The translations under genes and the position numbers were made by a program. A stretch of DNA of 64,000 nucleotides from Evernia prunastri. Taxonomy: Eukaryota; Ascomycota; Lecanoromycetes; Lecanorales; Parmeliaceae. How positions within the stretch are numbered: the first letter of the stretch is position 1; each line of letters opens with the position of its first letter. Under the pieces are notes generated by a model. That model did no database searches. It saw only the letters and a list, made by a program, of their open reading frames with translations, and was not told the DNA's origin. The DNA lies in NCBI GenBank assembly GCA_003184365.1, contig NKYR01000034.1, forward strand, positions 271,968 through 335,967, written 5' to 3'. Of the stretch, positions 11,688-24,200 are shown one piece after another.

Positions 11688-13468
11688 ATGCGTGAAATTG
11701 TACGTCGTCCTCCCACACAAAAACAATTTTCCAAACGCGTCCTTGACTGTTTCCTCCCCCTCAGCCGACTGAGACCCACATAGCTGACCTTTGCTCTTGC
11801 TGGTGTATAGGTACATCTCCAAACCGGTCAATGCGTTAGTCTACTGTCTCGGACAACGTCAATAATCAGCTAACCAGGCCAGGGTAACCAAATTGGTGCT
11901 GCCTTCTGGTATATTCATTTCTGAGTCCTTCTACGCGATAAGAGCATGCTCATGGGACTCAATACACAGGCAGACTATCTCTGGCGAGCATGGACTCGAT
12001 GGCTCTGGCCAGTAAGTGAATACAAGGGGCAACGAAATTCTTAGAAAATCCCTGACCCGTTTTAGGTACAATGGAACATCCGATCTCCAGCTGGAGCGTA
12101 TGAACGTATACTTCAATGAGGTAGTATGAGGATATCTCTCCTTACGATGATGTAGGACTCACTGGTTCGAAGGCGTCGAATAACAAATATGTCCCTCGTG
12201 CTGTCCTCGTCGATCTCGAGCCTGGGACCATGGATGCCGTCCGCGCTGGTCCTTTCGGTCAGCTCTTCCGGCCCGATAACTTCGTCTTTGGTCAATCTGG
12301 TGCTGGCAACAATTGGGCAAAGGGCCATTACACAGAGGGCGCAGAACTGGTGGACCAAGTCCTCGATGTTGTTCGGCGCGAGGCCGAAGGATGCGATTGC
12401 CTCCAGGGTTTCCAGATCACGCATTCCCTCGGTGGTGGAACTGGTGCTGGTATGGGTACGCTGTTGATCTCAAAAATCCGTGAGGAGTTCCCAGACCGTA
12501 TGATGGCAACATTCTCCGTGGTTCCGTCACCAAAGGTATCCGACACCGTTGTGGAGCCATACAACGCTACTCTATCCGTGCACCAATTGGTTGAGAACTC
12601 GGATGAAACCTTCTGTATCGATAATGAGGTTGGTCAAATGCGTACCTCACACAGACACTTAAGGCCTGACATGTCATTCTAGGCGCTCTACGATATATGC
12701 ATGCGCACCCTGAAGCTCTCCAACCCATCCTATGGAGATCTTAACCACCTTGTCTCCGCTGTTATGTCTGGGGTCACTACCTGTCTCCGTTTCCCTGGTC
12801 AACTCAATTCCGACCTTCGCAAATTGGCCGTCAACATGGTGCCGTTCCCCCGTTTACATTTCTTCATGGTTGGCTTTGCACCTCTCACTAGCCGTGGTTC
12901 TCACTCATTCCGTGCCGTCACTGTACCAGAATTGACTCAACAAATGTACGACCCCAAAAACATGATGGCCGCCTCGGACTTCAGAAATGGCCGATACCTG
13001 ACCTGCGCTGCCATCTTCCGTGGTAAGGTCTCCATGAAGGAAGTCGAGGATCAGATGCGCAATGTTCAAAACAAGAATGCGTCATACTTCGTCGAGTGGA
13101 TCCCCAACAACGTCCAGACCGCTCTCTGCTCCATTCCTCCTCGCGGCCTGAAGATGTCGTCAACCTTCATCGGAAACTCGACCTCCATTCAGGAATTGTT
13201 CAAACGCGTTGGCGACCAATTCACTGCTATGTTCCGTCGTAAGGCTTTCTTGCATTGGTACACTGGCGAGGGTATGGACGAGATGGAGTTCACTGAGGCC
13301 GAGAGCAACATGAACGACTTGGTCTCCGAATACCAACAGTACCAGGAGGCTTCCGTTTCCGAGGGTGAGGAAGAGTAGTAAGTCTTGTCCACTGACTCCT
13401 CTTTCGAATTATGTCTAACAGCCATTCTCTACAGCGAGGAGGAGCCTCCTGCCGAAGGCGAAGATTAA
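11688..13468 (+). CDS. beta-tubulin
   Basis: Eight exons: 11688..11699, 11811..11834, 11883..11908, 11970..12011, 12066..12120, 12173..12628, 12683..13377 and 13435..13468, giving 447 residues, normal for the family. The N-terminal MREI autoregulatory motif sits alone in exon 1. Exon 2 has VHLQTGQC; the GTP-binding loop GGGTGAGMG is in exon 6. The acidic tail is built across the last intron as [15 protein letters not shown]. It forms microtubules with alpha-tubulin. At positions linked to benzimidazole resistance the protein carries the sensitive-type residues His6, Phe167, Glu198 and Phe200 ([11 protein letters not shown]). Five introns within the first 60 codons are typical of fungal benA/tub genes, which makes the locus a common phylogenetic marker. 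Confidence 0.97.
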
Positions 13469-14701
13469 ATCAGGCGGATGATCGTCTGCCCTTACATTTC
13501 GCTTCAGTGAGAGCAACAGGGCGGTAGCATTAGCGATGCAATTCTCGCACGATTGATGTTGTTTACGTGGGTCAGACTGATTGTGTTTCTAGCGAAAAGA
13601 TAGTGAAGCATGCGAGGCGATTAGCAAGGAATGAAGGCAAAGCCAGTGACATCGAAATTGCAGTACCAAAAGCTTGCTCCTTTTCAGCCTCTGGTACATC
13701 TCTTTCTTAAACCATGCTAATACGAGCCATTCTCCAATTCCATCCCCCTTCATAAATCCAGTCCCTGCTTCCACCTCCACACCCACATCCATTCCACTTC
13801 GTACAATCGACGCCGCTTTTATCCCTCAAGCTCTCCAGCGGCCCCAGTCTCACCCCTGCCATGTCATTCTGGACCGCGGTGCAACCTCACACTCGCCTCC
13901 ATTCCCATCGCTATCGTCTAACCACAAAGGTTCGCGCAAGTGCGCACCCCTAGTGCTCATCCGCACCGTTCAGCGCGCATGACAAGTCTGACATCTGTGA
14001 TTGCCGTTTGTTGGCATTGCGGCGCAGGGAGACCGCGCGGGGGGAAGGGGGGGATTCCTGGTTCCTGTAGCCATGTCAGTTTCAAGCGGGCGGGGCTGCT
14101 ACAGTAGATGGATGGATTGAGCTCGAGAGATCTAAGGTGTTGGGTAAGCTGGTGGTGGACGGGGGCAAGGGCGCTGAGACGGAGGAGGTGGCGGTGATGG
14201 GATGGATGGATGGATGGATGGATGGATGGATGTAGGGGGAGGTTGTGCTGCTGCGAGAGCTGTGATGCATAGCTGGAGTCTACCTAGTCGATCATGGCTT
14301 GGGCAGTGACACTTGTCGGCTGAACTAATGTGGAGGGAAATCATGATGGTGTCGGCCATCATTGGCTTCTCCATTCTCAGGTGTGTTAGTAGCCGGTTCT
14401 GGCCTCGTGGCTTCTGTCTCCTCTTGAAGTGCGGTCTCTCCGTCGACGCAGATTGTTATTCCACCTTTGCAAACGCTGGTAAGCTTATAGGACGGTTGAA
14501 TTAATGGTTCCCATGGATTGGTCAAAAAAATAGAGGCATCGTTGACGCCGAGAGAAACAACAAGACTGATGCGTAATGGATACAGCTGTCTTAGTGAATA
14601 CAGTTGTCTGTTGGATGTCCCTGGTTTTCCAATCGTCCTCGAGATCCTCACCAATGACCCCAGAGGTCGGTTGTATCAAATCGAACTCCTTCAAGTTGAT
14701 T
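13469..14701. other. intergenic region between convergent beta-tubulin and CUS2
   Basis: About 1.2 kb of 3' flanking sequence for two convergent genes. It contains a GGAT-type microsatellite at 14199-14232, a G-rich patch near 14039-14053, and otherwise only short frames in conflicting orientations that look non-coding. Confidence 0.6.
14199..14232. repeat. (GGAT)n tetranucleotide microsatellite
   Basis: About eight uninterrupted GGAT units end in GGATGTAGG. A shorter diverged run (GATGGATGGATT) lies about 90 bp upstream near 14108. It is a likely length-polymorphic marker with no coding role. Confidence 0.9.
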
Positions 14702-16272
14702 TCACTCATTCGCAGCACCAGAATCTTCCTCTAGCCAGGTCCCAAACTGGTCCAATCGCCTGCCTTCTTCCCCAGCCCCTTCTTCTTCGATTGCAGCAGC
14801 TTTCTTCTCGCTCGACTTCTTGAACTTTTCATTCCCATCCGCGATGTAGGCTTCGACGACCATGCTGGAGAAGTGGCGGCCGTTCATGACCTTCATCCAA
14901 AAAGCAGTGTCAGTAAACCAGTGTACTCTGCTTGGGCTTTATGGGTATGTTTTTGGTCATTGGTCGCAAGATTAGGAAGGGCAACATACTTTTACGCACT
15001 CATTAGCCGCCATAGCATTACCGTACCGCACGCTCACTACACCATCGGTCTCCTTGTCGAAGAGAACGACATTGGTGACTTCGCCCATCTTAGCGCATTC
15101 TTCTCGGATATCTTCTTTGATGTCGAGGATGGCTGCCGGGTCTTCCTATAGGTGGGTGTCAGAAATTGCGTAGACTGATATAAGGGAGGCAGTGGACTAA
15201 CCTCGAGCTCCTTGAGAGTGAACAGATGTTTCAGTATAACCACTTTATCCCACCGTGAGCTGGTGTCCTGAATAGCTTGTGGGTCATCATCGTCCCAATC
15301 TGCGAGTTTACTGCTGATGGTCAGCAGTGCCATTCCTCAAACTTGCCAGGAAGTAGCGCCCTACTTGTTCAACTTCTGCGTCTTTTTGATGATCTTCTTT
15401 TTATCCTTCATGTTACTCTTCGCTGGGGCGTCCTTCTGGGCTTTATAACTAAAATCCGCGGCGGCGACCTTCATTTTTTGCCCATCACCCAGCCTAAACT
15501 CGGTATCATCCAGTAGTTGTATCGCCAAATCCACGCTCTCGGCTCGGAAATAGAGTACGAGGGCGTCTCCTTTGAAGTTCCCATCGTCATCCATGTACAG
15601 CTTGATGCGAGGCTTACCACGGTCGATTTCTTCGGCAATAACGCCGCAGCGTGAGAAGACGTCGTGGACTTCTTGAACGGTAGTATCGAGTGGAAGCGAG
15701 GTTACGTAAACGGCAGTGTTTTTGCGTTCCCGGGTTTCTGGGGCGGGCTTTACCTTCTTGGTGTTTACTCGGCCACCTGTCTCCTGTCCCATGGGTTCGA
15801 CATCAGTTTCCTGTAGTAGAAGGAATTCTTCCACAGTAAGATGAATTGGGTCGATGTTGGTCCTTACATCTTCGCCATTTGTATAAACCTGCTTCTTCCT
15901 CTTCTTCCCCGCCTGTGCCGGCTCCGACTCATCCACGCCTTCCACAGCGTAAGCCGCTCTTTGCTGCTCCATTAAAGCATCGTCCAACTGTAAACCCAAC
16001 AACGACCGAGCATGCAATTAGAATCCGCCATCCTGACCATAGCTTGCATGGGCACCCTCATATATACGTAGGGGTTGAGGGCGTACCACTGGAACCCATC
16101 TCTTCAACGCATCATCGAATTCGAACTCTCCGCCATTGTCTGCTTCGAGAATGAACTTATTGGCGACCTTGGAGAAGGAAACGCGTGAGTCTGCGTCGAA
16201 TTCTTCGGGGTTTTGTGGGAAGTTGGAGAGGGGTGGGGCAGGTGAATGGTCTGGGGACTCGGTGCTAGCCAT
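14702..16272 (-). CDS. CUS2: U2 snRNP-associated RNA-binding protein, CUS2/HTATSF1-like
   Basis: Five exons: 16087..16272, 15365..15987, 15202..15310, 14990..15145 and 14702..14890, giving 420 residues. The N-terminal domain reads FEFDDALKRWVPV and, across the first splice, LDDALMEQQRAAYAVEG, the WVP-containing motif of the Tat-SF1 family. RRM1 begins NTAVYVTSLPLDTTVQEVHD and continues with RIKLYMDDDGNFKGDALVLY. RRM2/UHM spans exons 3-5 (KVVILKHLFTLKELE, then EVTNVVLFDKETDGVVSVRY). The C-terminus is acidic and includes RRLDQFGTWLEED. Yeast Cus2 helps U2 snRNA fold and bind Prp5/SF3 before spliceosome assembly; human HTATSF1 has the same layout. The frame stays open upstream of Met1 to another ATG (MSYNLHELAI), so a longer N-terminus is possible, but MASTESPD is the likelier start. 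Confidence 0.9.
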
Positions 16273-16769
16273 GATTGCAAGAACTTTCTGGTTTCGAAGG
16301 TGCTTGAAAGTCAAGCCTTGGAAGCCGAGATACTCGTCAGTGAGACTGGTAAGGATCGCGAGTTCATGTAAGTTGTAACTCATTCGACTGGGAGAGTGCC
16401 TACCTCGGCTAATTTTCTCGCGCCTGCCAATCAGACAACACCTTGGGGGGAGCTCGGAGAAATCTCGTGAGCGGTGCTGCAAGATATATGATATCGGACT
16501 TATTAATGTGAGCGAGAAAACTAGACATTAAAGCATTGGGCAGAACGCTACTGTGTCAAAGGTATAGTATAGGAGCGCATATATAGTCCGTGAATTACGA
16601 TACACAACTGCAACCCCTCGCGCTTCATATCGCCACATATCAGCATATTTCATGCCAAACGAAGACACTGCGCCCTCAGTCCCACCAGCAATTCCAAGGC
16701 GGCGTCATAGACCCTTCCAAGTGATTAAAGAAAACTCCACAGTCGTAAAAACATATCACGAAGTAAAAG
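16273..16769. other. intergenic region upstream of CUS2
   Basis: About 500 bp between the CUS2 start and the 3' end of the ammonium transporter gene, which is transcribed toward it. It should hold the CUS2 promoter and the AMT 3'-UTR. Nothing else is seen. Confidence 0.5.
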
Positions 16770-18552
16770 CTAGCCGTTGATACCCATCGACTTGAGACGC
16801 TTGACTAGCTCACGGCCGCTGGCGTACCTGCATTGGTATCTCATCAGACGATTGAGAAAAGTTCTTCTCATGACCATGAACTATGGGGGAGTCTTGGTGG
16901 CCCGAATACTTTGACTCGTTGTCGTCGACATACGCATCGCCGTTGATGACGTCTCGCATAAGCTCAACATAATCGTAAGCAAATTCGCCAATCTCGGCAT
17001 CGTCCATGCCTAGGACCTCAGCTTCTTCACTTGCACGTAGTCTTAGGCCTGGAATAAGGTTCATGAGGAAGAGAATGACACAGGAGCCACCGAATGAGTA
17101 GGCGAAACCGGAAACAGAGTCAGCGAGTTGGTAGGCAAGCTGAATCCAGTGGTGATTGAGCCATCCCCCAGAGATCACTGTGAAGCCATCCAGATGTGCT
17201 ATGTAATCACTAAAGCAGTGTTAATACTTGGACACTTTATACGGAGGGGGTGGTACGTACGCTGCAAAGAAGCCTGTGCAGAGATTGCCGACGAGACCAC
17301 CGATGGCGTGGACGGCGAAGATATCCAGAGCATCGTCAATGCCAAGGAGAAACTTGATCTTCGTACCGTAATTACAGGCGCATCCTGCAAGAACACCGTA
17401 TATCACAGCGGACCAAGCTGGCACGTAGCCAGATCCTGGAGTGATCGCAACCAAGCCTGCAACGACTCCAGAACAGAATCCGACAGCCGACCACTTCCTT
17501 TCGAGTCTGTAATCCAGCAAGCACCATGTCACTCCTCCAACGGAAGCGGCGAGGTTGGTGACAACCGCGGCCATGACAGCACGCATGCTTGCGCTCAATG
17601 CCGAACCTGCATTGAAGCCAAACCATCCAACCCAAAGAAAGACAGTCCCAATGATGATCTGAGTCACATTGTGTGGTCGGAAATTCAACTCATGGGTCCC
17701 GTGTCCCCTTCTCTTTCCAAGCATAAGCGAATATGCTAGAGCAGCAGACCCGGATGAAATATGCACGGGGGTGCCACCAGCAAAGTCGAGACCACCCATA
17801 GACGCTACCCAACCATGAGGATTCCACGTCCAGCAAGCGATAGGGTCGTAGATGACAGTGGCCCAGACCAGCATGAAAATAACACAGGGAAGCATACGGC
17901 CTCTCTCTGCAACAGCACCAACGGCGAGAGCCACGCTACACATGAGACGTCAATACGCTTAATCATATGGGACATGGAGGATGTCATCGTACGTGATAGC
18001 GGCAAACATGCCCTGGTACACGGCGAACAAGAGATCCGGGATCCTGTGGCTACCAACGGACGGTGCTGCTAAAGTATTCCGAAAGCCAATGTTTTCGAGA
18101 TTGCCAATATATTTGCCCGCCGAGTGTGAGAATGTGAGAGAGTAGCCCCAGAAGAACCATTGGAACGATGTGACGGCAGTGGCCATCATCGAGAGCCATA
18201 TTAGGGAGAGCGCGGATTTCCTTCGCGCGAGTCCGGAGTAGAAGAACCTTACACCGACATTAGTCTTGGAAGGCATCGGAGTGGATGAGCTATCCAAGGA
18301 CATACCCAACGCCAGGAATCATAAGTAAGACGAGGGCCGTGGACGTGAGCATCCAAGCGATATCGCCGGCCTAAGATTGTCAAGGGAGTCAGTGGCGGCG
18401 ATCAAATAGGCTGGGAGGAGGAATACCTCATAGTGAACATTGAGATCCTGGATGAGCGAATTCCCACCGGTGGGTATGGTTTCATTGTATGGGACCAGGG
18501 CGGTGTAATTGAGAGCGTTCAGGTCAAACCCTTCCACCACAGGATCGGACAT
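16770..18552 (-). CDS. ammonium transporter (Mep/Amt family)
   Basis: Proposed exons: 18427..18552, 18306..18370, 17993..18247, 17261..17935, 16934..17209 and 16770..16827 (484 residues). Family signatures include MIPGVG/FFYSGLARRKSALS, the Amt signature DFAGGTPVHISSGSAALAYS with the first pore His, and DALDIFAVHAIGGLVGNLCT with the second. About eleven hydrophobic helices are visible. It moves ammonium across the plasma membrane; in fungi some members (Mep2 type) also signal nitrogen starvation. The frame continues upstream to a TTG at 18561, but 18552 is the first ATG. The last intron (16828..16933) is optional: splicing gives a tail ending KRLKSMGING, while reading through gives an Asp/Ser/His-rich tail stopping at 16810. 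GATA motifs upstream suggest nitrogen control. Confidence 0.92.
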
Positions 18553-21265
18553 GTTGTTCAACGATATTCCAAAGGCGGCTCACACGTCGAGGCCTTGAGT
18601 GAGATGAAGGTCCTGACGGAGTGAGAATGATGTTTGCGCGTAGCCCTCGTAAGCAGCTCAGGGAGTACTGTGTAGTTGCTAGAGTAGTTTGAAAGTTCAA
18701 TCCAGATCGGAGAGTGGGGAGGGCAGGAGGTGTGACTTGTCCCGGAGTACCTAAAGTATCGTTGGAGCGGGTCAAAGTCCTTCGCGCTTAATTGGAGAAT
18801 AGGCCTGCGCAGATCACGGGAGATGAGGCAGGCAGGGTGTGGGAGGGTTTTTGGAGATTGGCTACTTGAAAGTCTATCTCACATGAAAATTATAATTTTA
18901 ATTAAACTGTACTCGTACTGACACTGTAATTCATTTTATTTAACAGTACCACCACCCTATCTTAATAATAATTCATCAATAATAATACAATCAACGGTCA
19001 GTCATCATGTCATGCTTACTAGAATGTCACACAGTCTTCTGTCAATGTTTTAGTCAACGGTTTATTACTAGGTATATTTCTCACGGCAACCGAGCGTTGA
19101 TGCCGAGGTACCTACTCTAAATCTATGCTCGGTTTTGAATGTGATAGTGATGGATCACGATGAATAAATAATGATAGAGAAGATAGGCTTATATTATTAT
19201 TATTATAGGCTTGCATGAGGCGGAAAATCAAAAGCTTCAAGGCGTTCAATCAGAAGCTTGAAAAAACGCCAAGAGAGTGACCCTAAAGTAAAAGTACTTT
19301 ACTTTGGTTTTATCTTCTGCAGGCACAACCGTGATCCTCGCTCGCTTGGCGTGGGGCCAGAATTTCGGAAATGTGCCAAGGAGACAGCCGACGAGAAACT
19401 CTCCCTGCTCCAATCTTTTTTCTCCCTTTGCCTCGCTCTGACATTATCTCCTCCTTCACACGCGATCTTTTTCAAAAGTACACTGATAATGAACCATAGT
19501 CGAGTACTCAGATGTTCATCGTGTTTCATCGCTAAAGCTACTGCTCCATACTTGTGATACTTCTGATGGGTAGCATCCATCAACGTCGAAGGAGTCCCAC
19601 CCTATGGAATCCTTCCGAGATCGTCGCATTGCATATGGACACCTGAAAGATTCGGCCAAAGGCACCACAGAGCTTGCATCAGACCACTCAATGACCAAGT
19701 CCCATCTGCCATAGCCTATTTGATATCTGATCAACGACCCCTTTCGTCGAGCCCCTCAATTTGCAGACTGTAAGAGCCGGGCAGCGGGTGCTTGCATCCG
19801 CTGACGCATTTGACATATCTCGCTTGGATCTTAACGGAGACGTTACAATGATTGCAGCAGCAGAAAGGGGCATCCGAGGGAAGACTTACTACCCCACTGC
19901 GATCTTGCTGTCTCAGCGGGATTTGACTCGAGCAATCCTGCCTAGACTTGCTGCCACATGTGCTTAGGCATACTCTAGGTGTCTAGATATTTCAACCAAA
20001 GGACATCGAGGACGTTTGGAAAAACGTCTCTTACACGAGCTCGTCAAATGTCGAGTCATGTTGTAAGTTCTGGGCTTGGCAAGGTTGGTCTAGAGCTCGC
20101 AGGTGAATTCGTACGTTCGTTGTATGGCCATCTACTGCTGCAGCGTCCTAGCTCACAAACTTTTGCGGCTTTCCTTGCTTCAATTGTCCAACGATACTTC
20201 TGCAGGCTTGTCTGCTGTGTCTGCTATGTTATACCGCGTGATTTGGTCATGAACGAAATCGACAATCAAGACCGATACATCATGGAACAGTGATGAAGCC
20301 ACGAAACCTCAGCATCTTAGCGCATTTGCTACTTAAGCTGTAACGTAAATTTCAGATTGGGTGAGACGGAGGCGTCACTCACATGAGTCTGGACTTTGGC
20401 GAATGATTTTCCATTAGAGGAGCAGCTTCTGCAGCAAATTATCGAGGTACAAACAACGATTGAAGAATTATTCACACATTTCTGTGGAGCTTGGAGAACC
20501 AGCGCCCATTGTGTACTGCTGCAAATTTGGAAGATCCTACAGATAGAAATTTCATGGCTGGTCCATTCCCGCAAAGGCTCCAGGTCGCGCGACCTGGGCA
20601 TACTCTACATAGAAATTTGGTACAAACCTTTCATAAGGTAGGCATAGTTTAACATGAAAAGCATGAAGCCCATTGTCGAGCCTGTTATTCGGGTAAAAGG
20701 GCATTGCAGTTACGTTCATGTCCAAGTTTCTTCCAGCGCAAAAGGGCAGACTGCGAGACTGTCTGTTCTGCTGTCGTAATTAGTCCGATAATACCTGGCT
20801 CCAATTATAGACTGGCTGACAGATAGATGGGTTTATGGTGTAGGTAGCTTGGTACCCCTTGCATCGTGGTGAGATGGTATTTGTGGGGAAGGATGGGAAA
20901 GGATGGAAGTTAATAATGTCCGAACCTTGGCCATGACAACAACCAAAACCGGCATTTTACGTGCCGTAGTGGCTTTCATCATGTCGTACTCGTAGAGACG
21001 GCCTTTCTCGCTTTGAAAAAAATGCAACTATCATTAAATATCATATTATATTTTGATAATATCTCTCCTAATCATTTCTTCTAAAGGAAACCCTCCTTTT
21101 ATTCATCATTATGATGGAGTTCTTCTCTCAGCTGCACAACCTTTGACGAAAAGAAAAGAACGAACTCGTCGTTGACTTTTCTTACACGTAGATCTTGAGA
21201 TCTCACAAACGTGGCTACAAACCTTTTTCCGCCGTAGCTGTGGCTCAAATTGCTTGGCAACAATA
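18553..21265. other. 2.7-kb gene-free AT-rich region between AMT and SSK2
   Basis: No frame here exceeds about 105 codons and none resembles a known protein. The part from about 18880 to 19215 is clearly AT-rich (runs of AATAATAAT and TTATTATTATTA) compared with the flanks, possibly a decayed repeat or a long promoter. The last 300 bp before 21266 should contain the MAPKKK promoter. Confidence 0.55.
18874..19186. promoter_or_regulatory. cluster of GATA-factor motifs upstream of the ammonium transporter
   Basis: HGATAR-type sites occur at 18874-18879 and 18957-18962 (as CTATCT), 19142-19147 and 19172-19177 (TGATAG) and 19181-19186 (AGATAG). They lie 320-635 bp upstream of the AMT start. AreA/Nit2-type GATA activators control fungal ammonium permeases, so this fits nitrogen derepression. 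The motif is short and the area AT-rich, so some hits may be chance. Confidence 0.4.
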
Positions 21266-24200
21266 ATGAGTGCCGCTACCGACGGCGCGTATGGCGATGT
21301 GTCTCCAAGATCCGACAGAACGCCAGACAAAGCGCGGTTTGATGCTCATCGTCTTCCACAGGTGATGGAGGAGCGGCCAGATACCGTTCGGCATAATTCG
21401 GGGGGATCAAGCTCATCCGATGACTGTTCCGCCTTGTCCCACCAAGGGCATGAGCTCGGTTTCGACGGCACCAGCGATACTGATAGCCACACCCAATTCA
21501 CCCCAGGCTCGACTCTGGACGGTCTCACACCTTTAACAGGCTACTCCTCAAGTCAACCTTCATGGAACCCTCAAAAGCAGCAAAGGACAAGGGAAGAAAA
21601 TCTGGGAGAAATACGGGAGGTCCCATCCTTGCCCCCAGTGACCAGCTCCAGGCCTCAAAGACCTTCAGCGCCTGCACGAACTCCATCTAGTACCTATAAC
21701 CCCCCACGGAAACCTCCCCACTTGCTTTCATACAACTCGAGCCGGCATCGTTCTTTCTCGGGCACACGTGTCCGGCGGGATCCAAACGCCCAGTATCGGG
21801 CGCAAGAAAAGGCTTACATACAGCAACTACGGCAGGACCCATACAACGATTATCTCGACGAAGAGCCTTACACACCATCTCTGGGATATAGTACTGATTC
21901 CGAGCCTGACGAAGAATCCCCTTCATCCGATGTCCACCTCGATGCCGATGGAAATTACGACCAAGACACCCAGCTCTTCTATAACAACGATGACATACAA
22001 CCGTCATCAGAAGAGCTTCAAGTGCCTGAAAACAGGGAAAGGCTTGAGTGGCATACTATGCTGGCATCTGTGCTTAAAGGAGACGTCGTTAAACAGGAGA
22101 AGGCACGGCTGATAGGCAACACAGAGCAGAAAGGGGAGGAAGTGCTCAAAAATGAGCTATGGCTGGGTGTCAGGGCGAAAGTGTGTGGGCGAAGTATACC
22201 TGCACAGCGGCGAATGATAGACGAAGGTCGGGGGGGTATCATAACCGTTATCGAGGCAATCATTGCATTCCAGGTCAAAGGTGAAACTGAAGTGGGAATG
22301 CCAGCGGCAAAGCAGGTACTCGATGTGGTACATAAGATCGAACAGTGTGAAAGCTTGTTTCCGACCCGGAAAGCTCTTGGGATTGCCATTGAGCGCGCCG
22401 CCTCGAGTGCATTCACCGAGAGCTCCGAAGCTGTCATCTCCTGGCACAATACGACGGAAATGATCAACACAGAGCTTGCCGTTCTACGAGGCTGGGTTGG
22501 AAACGAGGAGTTGGATTTTGGAAAGTCGACAGCCCCAGCTTCTGATGGACCCGGACTGGCCGACGACTCGACCTTCCTCGAAAGGATACATAAGGACGAG
22601 GGTCTCACATCCTTGCAGGGAGACGATGAGGGCAAACACAGCATGCTGGCTCCAGTGGCAGAGGTCATCAAGAAAGCTAAAACAACGCTGATCATGAACG
22701 CCACGCAATTCGCTAAACGCCATCTGCCTCCTTATATCGAAGAACTGTTGACTCTGATCAATCTTCCCTCACGGCTCATTCAAGAGGTCATCCGCATGCG
22801 ACTTAAATTCGCCACCAAGATGAAGGATCCAGCCACACTGTCACCGATGATGCAGACCTCGATGATCTCGCAATTTCAAATACTCCTGAAACTAGCTGTC
22901 CGAATCAAGCAAGACTATACCGTGATTTCTCAACCAGAAGCCGGCTGGGAGCTTCCTCCTTGCATCGATGATAATTTTGACCTTGTGGTCCTGGACGCCT
23001 TGAAGTTTTACTTCAAAATGCTGAATGCGAAGCTCGTGGGGAACAGAAACACGTTCAAGGAAGCCGAGATTCTCGAACAGGAATGGGACTTCTGCAACGA
23101 CATAGGACGATTCCTGGAGGGGGGCGATGTTGAAGTTGCCGAACAGTTCAGTGGGCTGACAGCCAAGGCTTTGCAACGTCTCACCACGCACTTTGAGCGA
23201 GAACTGACAAGAAGGCCTGAAGAGAACGCTCTAGATATGGACAAGCGGTACAAGCAAATACTGGACTCTGTCCGTGTTCGTCAAAGAAAGTTGTTCCGTT
23301 TCTCAAGGCATCTGGGTATTCGTTTCGAGAACGCCACGGAATTCAACATTTCATTGGAAAGGCAGCAACTGCAAAGCTTCTATGATTCTCTTATCGATTC
23401 GGACCACTTCCTCATCTCTAGTCCCGCCTTTCAACACAACGGCATCTATCTAATAGCGTCGCCGTCCCTGTACGATCGGCCTCGAGATATTCAGTCACTA
23501 CTCGGAACATCCTCTCACGGGGACGCAAAGGATCAGGAGGATACTTCGGAACCGTATGTTTTGATCATCCGGCCAGATGAGCCTTTGTATTGGGACGGCA
23601 AAAAAGTAGAGATCACTATGCGGGCACCCTCAATGGATATCAGACCAGGCCGCTTGCGTCTAGTGGCAGACGGGTCCTTGCCACGGCTACAAAGTGCACG
23701 AAATGCTTTTCTCCAAGCCATAGGCATGAAGCTCGACATCTTGACCGATCTGCGAGCCAACCTGCCAAGGGTAAACATGGAGCTCGGTAAGATCAAAAAG
23801 ACTACTTACAAGCTTTCGAACACTATCATGGAGAGCGTTGAAATTATCAGAAAGCAGACCGAGGGTCTTGAAAACCAAGAACTTATCCAGACCTGCTTTG
23901 CATTCGCCACAGAATTTGGAAAAAGATCTGTAGCCTACATGGACGTCAACCGACGCTTGATGAACAACTTGAAGCTCACTAGGCTTGCATTAGATTGGGT
24001 GAGCTTTATCTGCGATGATTGTATACCATCGGACCGGAAGACTTTCAAATGGGCAGTGGTTGCTCTCGAATTTGCCATGATCATGACGACGGGACCGAAC
24101 ATTCTCTCAATTACGGACGACGAGTTCAAGCGATTGCGAACTAAGGTAGCTGGATGTATGTCTCTGTTGATATCACACTTCGATATAATGGGAGCAAAGT

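Noticed and set aside
16273..16482. Longer N-terminus for the CUS2-like protein
   Set aside because: The upstream frame is open and contains an ATG, but it adds sequence without a family match and lies in the probable 5'-UTR; kept only as an alternative.
22018..22704. Minus-strand frame of 228 codons inside SSK2
   Set aside because: Ser/Thr/Pro-rich shadow of the MAPKKK coding strand; no recognisable domain.
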